This document shows positions 52,231 to 61,800 of a stretch of DNA of 64,000 nucleotides, piece after piece. A model generated the notes under the pieces. That model was not told where the DNA came from and did not search any database. It saw nothing but the letters and a program-made list of their open reading frames with translations. Source of the stretch: Pseudomonadota bacterium (GTDB taxonomy: Bacteria > Myxococcota > Myxococcia > Myxococcales > Myxococcaceae); contig JAFAAN010000052.1 of assembly GCA_023426545.1 (NCBI GenBank), positions 62,001-126,000 on the forward strand, written 5' to 3'. Both the position numbers and the translations under genes were made by a program. The first letter of the stretch is position 1; the number at the start of each line of letters is the position of its first letter.

Positions 52231-53214
52231 TCACGCCACCTGCTGCGGCTGGAGCGCCGCGGCCGCGGCGGCCTCGCGCCCGCAGGGACGGCGGAAGACA
52301 CACCGCGCGCAGGCCGCCAGCGAGTCCGTGGGTGGGAACGCGGACGCATCCAGGGGCGTGTTGGTGGCGGGGTCCTTGAGGAGCGAGCGCATCTTCGCCA
52401 CGCTCTCCTCGAAGTGCCGGCGGAAGGAGGCCATGGCGTCCGGATCCACCGTGACGTCCTGCTCCTTGCCCTCGTTGAGGTACACCAGCGAGGCGCGCAC
52501 CTTCTCCACCGGGAAGCGGTAGCGCTGGGCCACGTAGAGCGCGTAGCCAAGCACCTGCTCGTCGTACCCTTCGCGCGACCTGCCCGTCTTCCAGTCCACC
52601 ACCACCGGCGTGCCATCCGCGTCCACGAAGGCGAGGTCCGGAATCGCGAAGACCTTGAGGCCGTCCAGGGTGAAGTGGGCGAAGTCGAAGCCCGCATCCA
52701 CCTCCAGCCACTGCTCGGGCTTCAGGCTGAGCGCCAGGTCCTTCCACCGCGAGGTGAAGAACCACGCCAGCGCGGTGCGCACCGTCTCCCAGTTCTGCTT
52801 CCACGCCTCGTCCGGCACCGGCTCGGCGTACTCGTGCTCCACCAGCCCGGTGAACTGCTTGCGGTACTTCTGCGTCCAGTAGTTCTTCGCGCGCGAGTGG
52901 CGGAAGTCGTCCTGCATCAGCTTGCGCGTGCGCGCCTCCACCGCCGCCGGGTCCACCTTGCGTCCCGCGCGCCAGTCGAGCAGCACGTCCTTGATGCTCT
53001 CGTGCACCATGCTGCCGGCCCAGGTGAAGCGGTTGCCCAGCTTCTTCAGCACGTACAGCTCGCGCACGTCCTTGGGCGCGCCCTGCTCCCAGCCGCCCCA
53101 GGAGCGGTAGTAGTAGAGGTAGTACGCGCGAAGGCACTCGGAGAACTTCTCGTGGCGGCTCTTCGACCAGGAGAAATCGTTGCTGAGAGGAGGACGCCGC
53201 ATGGAGGGGCGCAT
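52231..53214 (-). CDS. PD-(D/E)XK nuclease with Cas4/AddB-type Fe-S cluster motif
   Basis: 327 residues. An N-terminal Cys27 (KFSECLRAYYL) and a C-terminal CARCVFRRPC (Cys302, 305, 311) give the four-cysteine arrangement that binds [4Fe-4S] in Cas4, AddB and related nucleases. Between them lie the RecB-nuclease motifs: GSMVHESIKDVLLDW (GxxxH), IPDLAFVD (Asp), VVVDWKTGRS (DxK) and QVLGYALYVAQRY (QxxxY). No helicase or Cas genes are adjacent. Likely a single-strand exonuclease in repair; the partner is unknown. Confidence 0.87.
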   Translation of the reverse strand: MRPSMRRPPLSNDFSWSKSRHEKFSECLRAYYLYYYRSWGGWEQGAPKDVRELYVLKKLGNRFTWAGSMVHESIKDVLLDWRAGRKVDPAAVEARTRKLMQDDFRHSRAKNYWTQKYRKQFTGLVEHEYAEPVPDEAWKQNWETVRTALAWFFTSRWKDLALSLKPEQWLEVDAGFDFAHFTLDGLKVFAIPDLAFVDADGTPVVVDWKTGRSREGYDEQVLGYALYVAQRYRFPVEKVRASLVYLNEGKEQDVTVDPDAMASFRRHFEESVAKMRSLLKDPATNTPLDASAFPPTDSLAACARCVFRRPCGREAAAAAALQPQQVA

Positions 53215-53310
53215 CCTAGGCGCTCGCCCGCTCCACCAGAAGGGGAACAGGCAGGGGAACAGGCCCCCGCTGGTCGCTGAAAGACAATCCCGTCATGCGA
53301 CCAGGAGGGT

Positions 53311-54135
53311 ATGGTGCGCGCCGGCATGAAGACCCAACCCTTCAAGGGCCGGGTGGTCCTCATCACGGGGGCTTCCGGAGGCATTGGCAGGGCGGCGGCG
53401 AGGGCCTACGCGGCGGCGGGCGCGGACGTCGTCCTGGCCGCCCGGCGCCTGCCACAGCTCGAGGACGCGGCCCGTGAAGTGTCGTCACTGGGCGTGAGGG
53501 CACTGCCGGTGCGGTGCGACGTCACGGTGGGCGACGACGTGGCCCGCCTGGTGGCGGAGACGGAGGCCGCGTTCGGCGGCCTGGACGTGCTCGTCAACAA
53601 CGCGGGCCAGGGCCTCTATGGGCCGCTGGAGGCCCTGGACGAGGCGCAGCTCCGGCAGGTCTTCGAGTTGAACGTCTTCGGCCTGTGGCGGATGACGCGC
53701 GCGGCGCTGCCCCTGCTGCGCAAGCGGAGGGGCTCGCAGGTGGTCAACGTCAGCTCCGTGCTGGGGCACCGGGGCCTGCCGATGCTGGGCGGCTACTGCG
53801 CGTCCAAGGCCGCGGTGAACGCGATGACGGAGTCGCTGCGCGCGGAGCTGGCCGCCGAGGGCATCCGGGTGCTGCTCGTGTCGCCCGGCCTCACCGAGAG
53901 CGACTTCCGGGAGAACCGCCTCCACGCGGAGGGCTGGCGCCAGGATGCCATTCCCCTCGCAGCCATGCCCGCGGAGGAGGTCGCCGCCGCCATGGTCCGC
54001 GCGAGCCGGCGCGGCTACCGCGACACCGTGCTCACGCTGCCCGGCCGGGTGATGGTGCTCGCCAACCGCTGGGTCCCCGCCCTGTTCGACCGCGTCGCCC
54101 GCCGCATGGCGGCCTCCCAGAAGAAGGTCCCATGA
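53311..54135 (+). CDS. Short-chain dehydrogenase/reductase
   Basis: 274 residues if starting at 53311; GTG 53314 is better placed relative to AGGAGG, and ATG 53326 is a third option. The classical SDR pattern is complete: VVLITGASGGIGRAAA (cofactor), NNAG in LVNNAGQG, VVNVSSVLGHRG (Ser) and YCASK (Tyr/Lys). The arginine pair after the first strand (AARR) suggests NADP(H). Substrate unknown. The stop codon overlaps the mutY start (ATGA). Confidence 0.92.
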   Translation: MVRAGMKTQPFKGRVVLITGASGGIGRAAARAYAAAGADVVLAARRLPQLEDAAREVSSLGVRALPVRCDVTVGDDVARLVAETEAAFGGLDVLVNNAGQGLYGPLEALDEAQLRQVFELNVFGLWRMTRAALPLLRKRRGSQVVNVSSVLGHRGLPMLGGYCASKAAVNAMTESLRAELAAEGIRVLLVSPGLTESDFRENRLHAEGWRQDAIPLAAMPAEEVAAAMVRASRRGYRDTVLTLPGRVMVLANRWVPALFDRVARRMAASQKKVP

Positions 54136-55370
54136 CCTCCCGCAGCCCCCGCGCGAAGGCGTCCTCGTCCACCGCCGCGAAGGTCCGTGCCACGGCGGAC
54201 GTCGCGCCATCCGGCAAGGTGCCCGTGCGCAAGCCCCGCGCCGTGCGCTCCCCGGCCCCCCCCGCGGCGGCCACCGCCTCGCCCGCTCCCGAGCACCTGG
54301 CCCGCGTGCGCGCGCCGCTGCTGGACTGGTACGACCGGAACAAGCGCGACCTCCCCTGGCGCCGCACGAAGGACCCGTACGCCATCTGGCTGAGCGAGGT
54401 CATGCTCCAGCAGACACAGGTGTCGACGGTGATTCCCTACTGGGAGCGCTTCCTCGCGCGCTTCCCCACCGCGCGCGCCCTGGCCTCCGCGCCGCTGGAT
54501 GACGTGCTCGCGGGCTGGAAGGGCCTGGGCTACTACAGCCGCGCCCGCAACCTGCACCGCGCCGCCCAGGAGGTCGTCTCTCACCATGGCGGCACCCTGC
54601 CCTCCACGGCGGCGGAGCTGCTCGGCCTGCCCGGCTTCGGCCGCTACACCGCCGGCGCGGTGGCCTCCATCGCCTTCGGTGAGGAGGCGCCCCTGGTGGA
54701 CGGCAACGTCGCGCGCGTGTTGTCACGCCTCTTCGAGGTCGAAGGGCTCCCGGGAGACCGCCAGCGCGAGGCCACGCTGTGGGCTCTCGCCACCGCGCTG
54801 GTGAAGGGCGAGCGCCCCGGCGACTTCAACCAGTCCCTCATGGAGCACGGCGCCACCACGTGCCGGCCGGAGAACCCACTCTGCCTGCTGTGCCCTGTTC
54901 GTGACGCCTGCGCCGCCTTCCGCAAGGGCCGCGTGGACGAGCTCCCACCGGCCAAGGTGCGCGCCACGCCCAAGAGGCTGACGCTGGCCGTGGCCGTGTG
55001 GCCCCACGCCGGCACCCTCCTCTTCGCGCGCCGCGCGGACGCCGGCCTCTTCGGCGGCCTGTGGGAGCTGCCGTCCGCGGAGCTCACCGACGACGCGCCG
55101 GACGCCGAGGCCCGCTCCCGGCTCGCCGCCGCGCTGGGCGTGGACGTGACGCTGGAGAGCGCGCTCGGCACCGTGAAGCGCCAGCTCACCCATCGGGACC
55201 TCACGCTGCGGCTGCTGCGCGTGTCCGGCCCCCGGCGGCCCACGCGCAGCGCCGCCTTCCAGGAGCTGCGCTGGTGTACTCCGGGGGACGCCTCGGACCT
55301 GGGGATGAGCACCGCCATGCAGCGAGCGCTCGACGCGGCGCTGAAGGCAGGCGTCCTTCCAGGCGATTGA
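54132..55370 (+). CDS. mutY: A/G-specific adenine DNA glycosylase
   Basis: 412 residues. A 55-residue Ala/Pro/Lys-rich extension precedes the catalytic domain. RDLPWRRTKDPYAIWLSEVMLQQTQVSTV contains the catalytic Glu, LPGFGRYTAGAVASIAF the helix-hairpin-helix and VDGNVARVLSR the catalytic Asp. CRPENPLCLLCPVRDAC binds the [4Fe-4S] cluster. The C-terminal NUDIX-like domain (WPHAGTLLFARRADAGLFGGLWELP) recognises 8-oxoG. MutY removes A mispaired with 8-oxoG. It is translationally coupled to the SDR gene. Confidence 0.96.
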   Translation: MTSRSPRAKASSSTAAKVRATADVAPSGKVPVRKPRAVRSPAPPAAATASPAPEHLARVRAPLLDWYDRNKRDLPWRRTKDPYAIWLSEVMLQQTQVSTVIPYWERFLARFPTARALASAPLDDVLAGWKGLGYYSRARNLHRAAQEVVSHHGGTLPSTAAELLGLPGFGRYTAGAVASIAFGEEAPLVDGNVARVLSRLFEVEGLPGDRQREATLWALATALVKGERPGDFNQSLMEHGATTCRPENPLCLLCPVRDACAAFRKGRVDELPPAKVRATPKRLTLAVAVWPHAGTLLFARRADAGLFGGLWELPSAELTDDAPDAEARSRLAAALGVDVTLESALGTVKRQLTHRDLTLRLLRVSGPRRPTRSAAFQELRWCTPGDASDLGMSTAMQRALDAALKAGVLPGD

Positions 55371-55528
55371 GCGCCACGCACCCCACTCCGCACACCCGCC
55401 CTGTCCTCCGCCCGACACGGCTTCAGCCCTCCTGTCGGACCGGCAACCCGGTCCCCCTCGGTGCCAGTTTCCTCCGGTCTCCGGGCACCCCAATGTCCGC
55501 GAGCCCTTTCCACAGGAGGAATCCCCGC

Positions 55529-55729
55529 ATGGCACGCCACGCCGCCAACCAGCAGACCGGCTCGTCCACAGGGAAGCCATCGGCCGCCCCGAAGCCGCAC
55601 CCCGGCCCCAGCCACGAGCAGGTTGCCCGGCGGGCCTATGAAGTCTTCCTGGCGCGCGGAGGCACGCACGGTAACGCCGAGCAAGACTGGTATCAGGCCG
55701 AGCGCGAGCTCCGGCTCGGCCGGCAATAG
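55529..55729 (+). CDS. DUF2934 small protein
   Basis: 66 residues, ATG at 55529 with AGGAGGA eight bases upstream. After a basic, disordered N-terminus comes the DUF2934 motif QVARRAYEVFLARGGTHGNAEQDWYQAERELR. Family members are short and of unknown function. It follows mutY after 158 bases that include a perfect hairpin (55437-55443 with 55448-55454). Confidence 0.85.
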   Translation: MARHAANQQTGSSTGKPSAAPKPHPGPSHEQVARRAYEVFLARGGTHGNAEQDWYQAERELRLGRQ

Positions 55730-55803
55730 CGCGCCGTCGCCCGGCATCATCCCCAAGCGGATGCCCCCCGGTGCGCGACATGGCACGCGCGCCGGGCGCC
55801 GGA

Positions 55804-55975
55804 CTGACACGGGAGTTGGCCCTACGAGGCACTGAATTGCACCTGCCGCACGGCATCAGGCTGACACGGGAGCAGGCCCGGCGAGGCGGTGGATTGCACC
55901 TGCCGCACGGTGCCGGGCGCCGGACTGACGCAGGAAAAGGCCCGGCGAGGCAGTCGATTGCACCTGCCGCATCGC
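55804..55975. repeat. Three imperfect direct repeats of 57-64 bp
   Basis: CTGACACGGGAG starts copies at 55804 and 55861, and a variant (CTGACGCAGGAA) at 55925. The conserved block ATTGCACCTGCCGCA occurs at 55836, 55893 and 55957. Spacing is 57 then 64 bases, the third copy being offset by a 7-base insertion. The repeats fill the gap between the convergent DUF2934 and FRG genes, which otherwise contains nothing I recognise. Confidence 0.8.
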
Positions 55976-56006
55976 TCCGGTGGTGGGCTGGGCCACCGGG
56001 CCCCGC

Positions 56007-56855
56007 TCACTTCGTCGCTCGCCGCCGTCTGGGCCTCGCTGGGGCCTCGGGGGCCCTGACCCGAGGCTCGGAAGTCCGCGGGCTGTAGTACCGCCGGAGC
56101 CAGCGGCTCAGTCCGTCGAAGCCCGGGAAGAGCACGCGCTCGGTGATGTTGCTCTGGTCCAGCTTGTCCCGCACCTCCCACTTGAGGGCGGCGGGAATGA
56201 TGAGCTTGCGCACGCCGTCCGTCTGGGCTTCCAGAAACGTGTCCAGACTCAGCTCGGGCCCGTTCATCACCGAGAAGAGCGCGAACTGATTCACGATGCG
56301 GGCGTCCAACGACGGGGGCTCCAGGAAGAGCACGAAGGGGTGCTTCGCGAGCCGGTCGAAGGCCGGGAGGTCCGGCGCCGTCGTGGCCAGCATCTCCCCC
56401 GTGAAGACGTCCGCGCCCTCTTGCCGGAGCAGCGCCTTCAGACGCCTGGGAAGCTGGCGGTTCGTCTGGTGGTAGTCCACGCACCACACCACCCCATCCT
56501 CGCCATAGCGCTCCGTGTTCTCGGTGAGGAAGTGCAGCGCCACATAGGGACTGAACGTCCAATCCAGCATCCGCGTGGGGAGCCCATGGTGCTGAGCCAG
56601 GGCGAGCCAGTCCCAGAGGGACTCCATGGACTGCGGACTGAAGCCCCGCGCGTACTTGCGGAAGGCCCTCAGCAGGTCCTTCTCCTTGCGCACGAACAGG
56701 CCCTTGCGGTTGAGCGCCGTGGACAGGTCGTTCGTCACCTGGGGCATGCCACGGAAGGCGAAGGTGGGCCGGTGGCGCTCCAGCGCCACGTTCCAGGACC
56801 CGGCGAAGAGCGCGTCCTGCAACTCCAACCATGTCCCGATGCGCCGCTCCAACAT
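56007..56855 (-). CDS. FRG-domain protein
   Basis: 282 residues from ATG 56855; a GTG four codons upstream is possible. The FRG domain is plain: RPTFAFRGMPQVTNDLSTAL, followed by LALAQHHGLPTRMLDWTFSPYVALHFLTEN. The C-terminal part contains LFLEPPSLDARIVNQFALFSV and KLIIPAALKWEVRDKL. FRG proteins are widespread, often in variable loci and near phage-defence genes, but no activity is agreed. No obvious partner lies nearby. Confidence 0.87.
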   Translation of the reverse strand: MLERRIGTWLELQDALFAGSWNVALERHRPTFAFRGMPQVTNDLSTALNRKGLFVRKEKDLLRAFRKYARGFSPQSMESLWDWLALAQHHGLPTRMLDWTFSPYVALHFLTENTERYGEDGVVWCVDYHQTNRQLPRRLKALLRQEGADVFTGEMLATTAPDLPAFDRLAKHPFVLFLEPPSLDARIVNQFALFSVMNGPELSLDTFLEAQTDGVRKLIIPAALKWEVRDKLDQSNITERVLFPGFDGLSRWLRRYYSPRTSEPRVRAPEAPARPRRRRATK

Positions 56856-56986
56856 GGGCTCATTCACCTCGACGACAGAGTAGGCATCGCCGCGGCCGAT
56901 GCATCCCTGGCCAGCGGGCCCTTCCAGGCGGAGCGAGGCGCATGCGCGGTGCCCGGGGCCCGGAGGTGGCCCCCGGCACCCGGGCC

Positions 56987-58078
56987 TCAGTGCGGAATCG
57001 TGGCCCCCACGGGCGGACGCTCGGCGGCGAGCGCCGCCCGGAGCCGCCGCTGCGCCACCTTCAGCTCCTCGAGGATGCGCTCCGCGTCTCCCACCGAGCG
57101 CATCGCCAGTCCACACGCGGGCGTCAACACCACGGTGGACACCACCTGCGCGAAGGAGAAGCCGCGAGGCAGCGCCGCCTTCAGCGTGGCCTCCACCGAA
57201 TCCACCAACTCCCCCACTTCGTAGGTAGACGCCAGGTCCGTGGGGATGATGCCCAGGCTCAACGTCGCGCCCGAGGCGAGGAAGCGCTCCAGTGCCTCGC
57301 GCGACTCCACCATCGCGTCCAGCGACAGCCGCACGTCCAGCGACAGCAGGTCGGGCTGGACGTCCAGCAGCGCCGCCCAGTCCGTGTTGCCGCAGCAGTG
57401 CAGCCCCACCAGCGCGCCCTCTCGTTGCAGGGCCACCACCAGCAGCTTCAGCTCCTGCATCGCAATCAGATGGCGGGGGTGGGTCCGCTGGAGCGCGTAG
57501 AGGCCGGGCTCATCCAGGTAGAAGAGCGGCGTGGTGCCCGCACGGCGCAGCGCCTTCACCATGGCCAGCGAGCGCGCCAACGTCAGGCGGAACATCGCCT
57601 CATCCAGGCCCGGCACGTCCAGCGCGGGCTGTCCCTCCGAAGTTCGCGCCACCGAGCGCACGGTGAAGGGTCCCGCAAGCTGCGCCTTCGCGAAGGCCAG
57701 CTTCCGCGTCTCCACCTCCCACAGGAAGGGCCGCCACGCCCGGCAGGCCTCGGGCGAAGGCTCGAACGATTCGAAGCTTCCCGCCTGGAACGCCGCCTCC
57801 AACCGGGCCTCGAAGGCCGGGCGCCCCGCCTGCCAGGCCGCGAGGTCGATGGTGCACAAGCCCTCTTCGTCGAAGGACATGCCCGGCAGGCCCTCCAGCG
57901 CCGCGGGAATCATCAGCTCCGAGGGCTTGCCCACGGGAAGCTGGGGCAGGAAGGGGATGTCCAGGGCCAGTGCCGTCTGGAGTCCCAGCTCCACTTGCGT
58001 GTGCGGCAGGCTCCCGACTCCGGTGGTGGCGCAGGCAGGCAGCAACTGGACGGCTCGACGGATGTTCGGCGCGCTCAT
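56987..58078 (-). CDS. MetE-like (cobalamin-independent methionine synthase C-terminal type) protein
   Basis: 363 residues. It corresponds to the catalytic half of MetE: TTGVGSLPHTQVELGLQTAL, GPFTVRSVA, LARSLAMVKALRRAGTTPLFYLDEPGLYAL, LVGLHCCGNTDW (zinc His and Cys) and VVLTPACGLAMRS (third zinc ligand Cys). The N-terminal MetE half is missing, as in archaeal core-MetE proteins, so the methyl donor may not be folylpolyglutamate. It lies near a complete metH, from which it is separated by an opposite-strand barrel gene. Methyl transfer to homocysteine or a similar thiol is inferred. Confidence 0.8.
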   Translation of the reverse strand: MSAPNIRRAVQLLPACATTGVGSLPHTQVELGLQTALALDIPFLPQLPVGKPSELMIPAALEGLPGMSFDEEGLCTIDLAAWQAGRPAFEARLEAAFQAGSFESFEPSPEACRAWRPFLWEVETRKLAFAKAQLAGPFTVRSVARTSEGQPALDVPGLDEAMFRLTLARSLAMVKALRRAGTTPLFYLDEPGLYALQRTHPRHLIAMQELKLLVVALQREGALVGLHCCGNTDWAALLDVQPDLLSLDVRLSLDAMVESREALERFLASGATLSLGIIPTDLASTYEVGELVDSVEATLKAALPRGFSFAQVVSTVVLTPACGLAMRSVGDAERILEELKVAQRRLRAALAAERPPVGATIPH

Positions 58079-58217
58079 GGCGCGGACTCTACCCGCTCCC
58101 CAGCGCCCCGGGGCGGCTGCCCATCCCTGTTGCGCCGGGTTCCCGACCTTCCCGTCCGGCAGCAACGTTCCATCCAAGAACCGGGGCACACCCCGGCGGA
58201 CAAGGGAGGGGGCACTC

Positions 58218-58814
58218 ATGGACAAGCGTTGGGGATGGGGAGCGGGCACCCTGGCGGCGGCGCTGCTCGCCAGCCCGGCCTTCGCGGAGACGCCGCGCGT
58301 CAAGGCGCAGCCCGCGCCGGGCTTCGGGGCCGCGGGCCTGACGGTGCGCAGCGGCGTGACGGCCTGGACGGGCAACGTGGGCCGGCAGACGGGGGTGGGG
58401 ACCTTCCTGGCCCTCCTGGGTGAAATCCCCCTCGCCACGGCGGTGGGGCTGGAGGTGGGCTACGAGGGCTCCGCCAACGGCTACGCGGAGCCGCGTCGCG
58501 GCACGCTGTGGCGCCACAACGGCGGCGTCCTGGCCAAGGTGGGCCCGACGCTCTTCTCGCAGTGGAAGCCCTTCGTCGGCGCGGGCGCGGGCGTCAGCTA
58601 CTTCCACCCCACGCCCATCGACGTGGGCACCGCCTTCGAGAGGGGCTGGGGCGCGGAGGTGCCCCTCGCCGCCGGGCTCGAGTACCGCTACAGCGGCGTC
58701 ACCGCCGGCCTGCGCGCCACCTACCGCGTGTTCGTCGCACGGGACTTCGCCCCCACCAGCGCCGACGTCGGCAACCTCTTCAGCGCCGACCTCAGCCTGG
58801 GGGCGCGCTTCTGA
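58218..58814 (+). CDS. Outer-membrane beta-barrel protein
   Basis: 198 residues with a cleavable signal (GAGTLAAALLASPAFAETP). Alternating hydrophobic strands follow: GLTVRSGVTAWTGNVG, IPLATAVGLEVGYEGSANG, GGVLAKVGPTLFSQWKPFVGAGAGVSYF, VPLAAGLEYRYSGVTAGLRATYRVFV and a final FSADLSLGARF ending in Phe, as barrels do. GGGAGGGGG precedes the ATG. It is divergent from the MetE-like gene and converges on metH. Role unknown. Confidence 0.83.
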   Translation: MDKRWGWGAGTLAAALLASPAFAETPRVKAQPAPGFGAAGLTVRSGVTAWTGNVGRQTGVGTFLALLGEIPLATAVGLEVGYEGSANGYAEPRRGTLWRHNGGVLAKVGPTLFSQWKPFVGAGAGVSYFHPTPIDVGTAFERGWGAEVPLAAGLEYRYSGVTAGLRATYRVFVARDFAPTSADVGNLFSADLSLGARF

Positions 58815-58821
58815 GCCGTCG

Positions 58822-61800
58822 TCACGCCACGGAGAAGTACGACGCCTGCGGGTGGTGGAAGACGATGGCGGACACCGATGCCTCCGGCTCCATCATGGCG
58901 CCGTCCGTGAGCTGCACGCCGATGTCCTCAGGCCGCAGCGCGGCGAACAGCTTCGACTGGTCCTCCAGCCGCGGACACGCCGGGTAGCCGAAGGAGTAGC
59001 GCTTGCCCGCGTACTCCGCGCGGAAGCGCTCCAGCATCGTCATGTCCGGCCGGTCCGGCGTACCCCACATGCTGCGCAGCTGGGTGTGCAGCAGCTCCGC
59101 GTAGCCCTCCGCCGACTCCAGCGCCAGGGCCTGCACCGCGTGCATCTTCAGGAACTCGCCCTTCGCCTTCAGCTCCTCGGACAGCTCGCGGATGCCGGCG
59201 CCCGCGGTGACGACGAACATGGCCACGTTGTCCGTCGGCACGCCGCCCTCCAGCGGCCGCAGGTAGTCAGCGAGGCACAGCCCGCCGTCGCGGTCCTGGC
59301 GCGGGAAGTCGAAGGACGCGGCCTCCTTCCCCGTGGCGCCGTCGAAGAGCACCACGCGGTTGCCGTCGCTGCCCGCCTTGAAGAACTGGAACACGGCGCG
59401 CGCCTGCATGACGCCGCCGCGCAAGAAGCCCTTCAGCTCCTCCACCGCCTCCTTGAGGGCCAGCGCCTTGCGGCCCTCCTCCGTCTTCACCAGCTCCGCC
59501 TCGCCCGGCGTCCCCAGCACGCGCGACGAGGAGCGCAGGCCCAGGTGGCGGCCGTACAGCATCACCGGGTTGATGAAGCGCCAGATGTGGTCCAACGGCG
59601 TGTTGGACAGCACGTGGCGGTCCCAGTCTGGCGCGGGCGGGACGGTGTCCAGCACCTTTACGTCCGCGCTGCGCGTGCGCACCTGGGGCGCCGCCGGGGC
59701 CGGACGCTCCTTCACCTCGCGCGCCAGCTTCTCCCGGCGCACGGCCAGGTCACCCCGGAGCTTCTCGTGCGCGCCCGGGTCGACAATCTGCTTGGCCAGG
59801 TCCAAGCCGCTCATCGCGTCCTGCGCGTAGGCCACCGTGCCGGCGCCGTAGGCCGGGGCGATGTTGCGGTCCACGAAGTTGCGGCTCAGCGCGGCGCCGC
59901 CCACCAGGATGGGGGTGTCCACGCCCGCGCGCCGCAGGTCCTCCGCGGTGGCCACCATCTGGTGGGCGCTCTTCACCAGCAGGCCCGACAGGCCGAGGAT
60001 GTCCGGCTGGTGCTCGCGCACGGCCTTCACCAGCTGCTCGGGCGGCACCTTGATGCCCAGGTTCACCACGTGGAAGCCGTTGTTGGCCAGGATGATTTCC
60101 ACCAGGTTCTTCCCGATGTCGTGCACGTCGCCCTTCACCGTGGCGAGCACCACCTTGCCGCGCTGGGCTGCCTGGGCCTTGCTCATGTGCGGTTCCAGGA
60201 AGCTCACCGCCGCCTTCATGGACTCGGCGCTCTGGAGCACCTCGGCGACGATCAGCTCGTTGGCACCGAAGAGGCGGCCCACCTCGTCCATGCCCTTCAT
60301 CAGCGGGCCGTTGATGATCTCCAGCGGCGTGTACTTCTGCATGGCCGCTTCCAGGTCCGCGGTGAGGCCGTCGCGCGTGCCCTCGATGATGTAGCGCTGG
60401 AGTCGCTCCTCCAGGGGCAGCGTGCTCACCTGGGCGCGCGCCGGCTTGCGCTCGCGGAAGTGCGCGGCGAAGGGCGTCACCGGGTCCTCGCCCCGGTTGA
60501 AGAGCAGGTCCTCGGCCAGCTTGCGCTCCTCCTCCGGCAGGGACGGGTAGCGCTCCAGCTTCTCCGAGTTGACCAGCGCCATGTCCAGGCCCGCCTGGAC
60601 GTTGTGGTACAGGAAGACGGAGTTGAGCACCTCGCGGCCCGCGGCTGGCAGGCCGAAGGACACGTTGGAGATGCCCAGCACCGTCTTGCAGCGGGGGAAA
60701 CGCTGCTTGATGAGGCGCACGCCCTCGATGGTCTCCACGCCGCTGCCGGTGTACTGCACGTCGCCGGAGGCGCAGGGGAAGACGAGCGGGTCGAAGTACA
60801 GGTCGTCCGGCTTCATGCCGTACTTCTTCGTCAGCAGCTCGTACGAGCGCTCCGCCACCTCCAGCTTGCGCTGGCGCGTGACGGCCATGCCCACCTCGTC
60901 GATGCAGCCCACCACCAGGGCCGCGCCGAAGCGGCGCGCCAGCGGCACCACCTTCTCGAAGCGCTCCTCGCCGTCCTCCAGGTTGACCGAGTTGATGATG
61001 GCCTTGCCCTGGCTGTAGGTGAGCGCCATCTCGATGACGCGCTCGTCGGTGGAGTCAATCATCAAGGGCACGCGCACCTTCTTGATGACCGCCTCCAGGA
61101 AGCCGCGCATGTCCTCCAGCTCGTCCCGGTCCGGGTTGGCCAGGCAGACGTCGAGGACCTGCGCGCCGCGCTTCACCTGCGCGCGGGCAATCTCCGACGC
61201 GTCGTCGAACTGGCCGGCGACGATGAGCTCCTTGAACTTCCTGCTGCCGATGACGTTGGTGCGCTCGCCCACGATGAGGGGGCGCTGGTCCTCCGTCACC
61301 TCCAGGTAGTCCACGCCGGACAGCGAGGCCCGGGGGCGCGGCGCGTCCGTGCGCGGCTTCAGTCCCGCCACGGCCTTCGCCAGCGCCTCGATGTGCCCCG
61401 CGTGCGTGCCGCAACAGCCGCCCACCACGTTGAGCCAGCCCTGCTCACAGAAGCGCCGCACGGAGCGGGCCAGCATCTCCGGCGTCTCCAGGTAGTGGCC
61501 GTTCTCGTCCGGCAGGCCCGCGTTGGGTACGCACGACACGGGGAAGGCGCTCATCGCCGCCAGCGAGCGCAGGTGGTCCGACATGAAGTCCGGGCCCGTG
61601 GCGCAGTTGAGGCCCAGGTACAGGAGGTCCGCGTGCTCCAGCGACGCGGCCAGGCTCTCCACGCTCTGCCCGGCCAGCATGGTACCCATGGGCTCGATGG
61701 TGCCGGACACCGCCACCGGCAGCGCGTAGCCCAGCTTCTGGAACGCGCGCTCGATGCCCAGCAGCGCCGCCTTCACGTTGCGGGTGTCCTGCGCCGTCTC

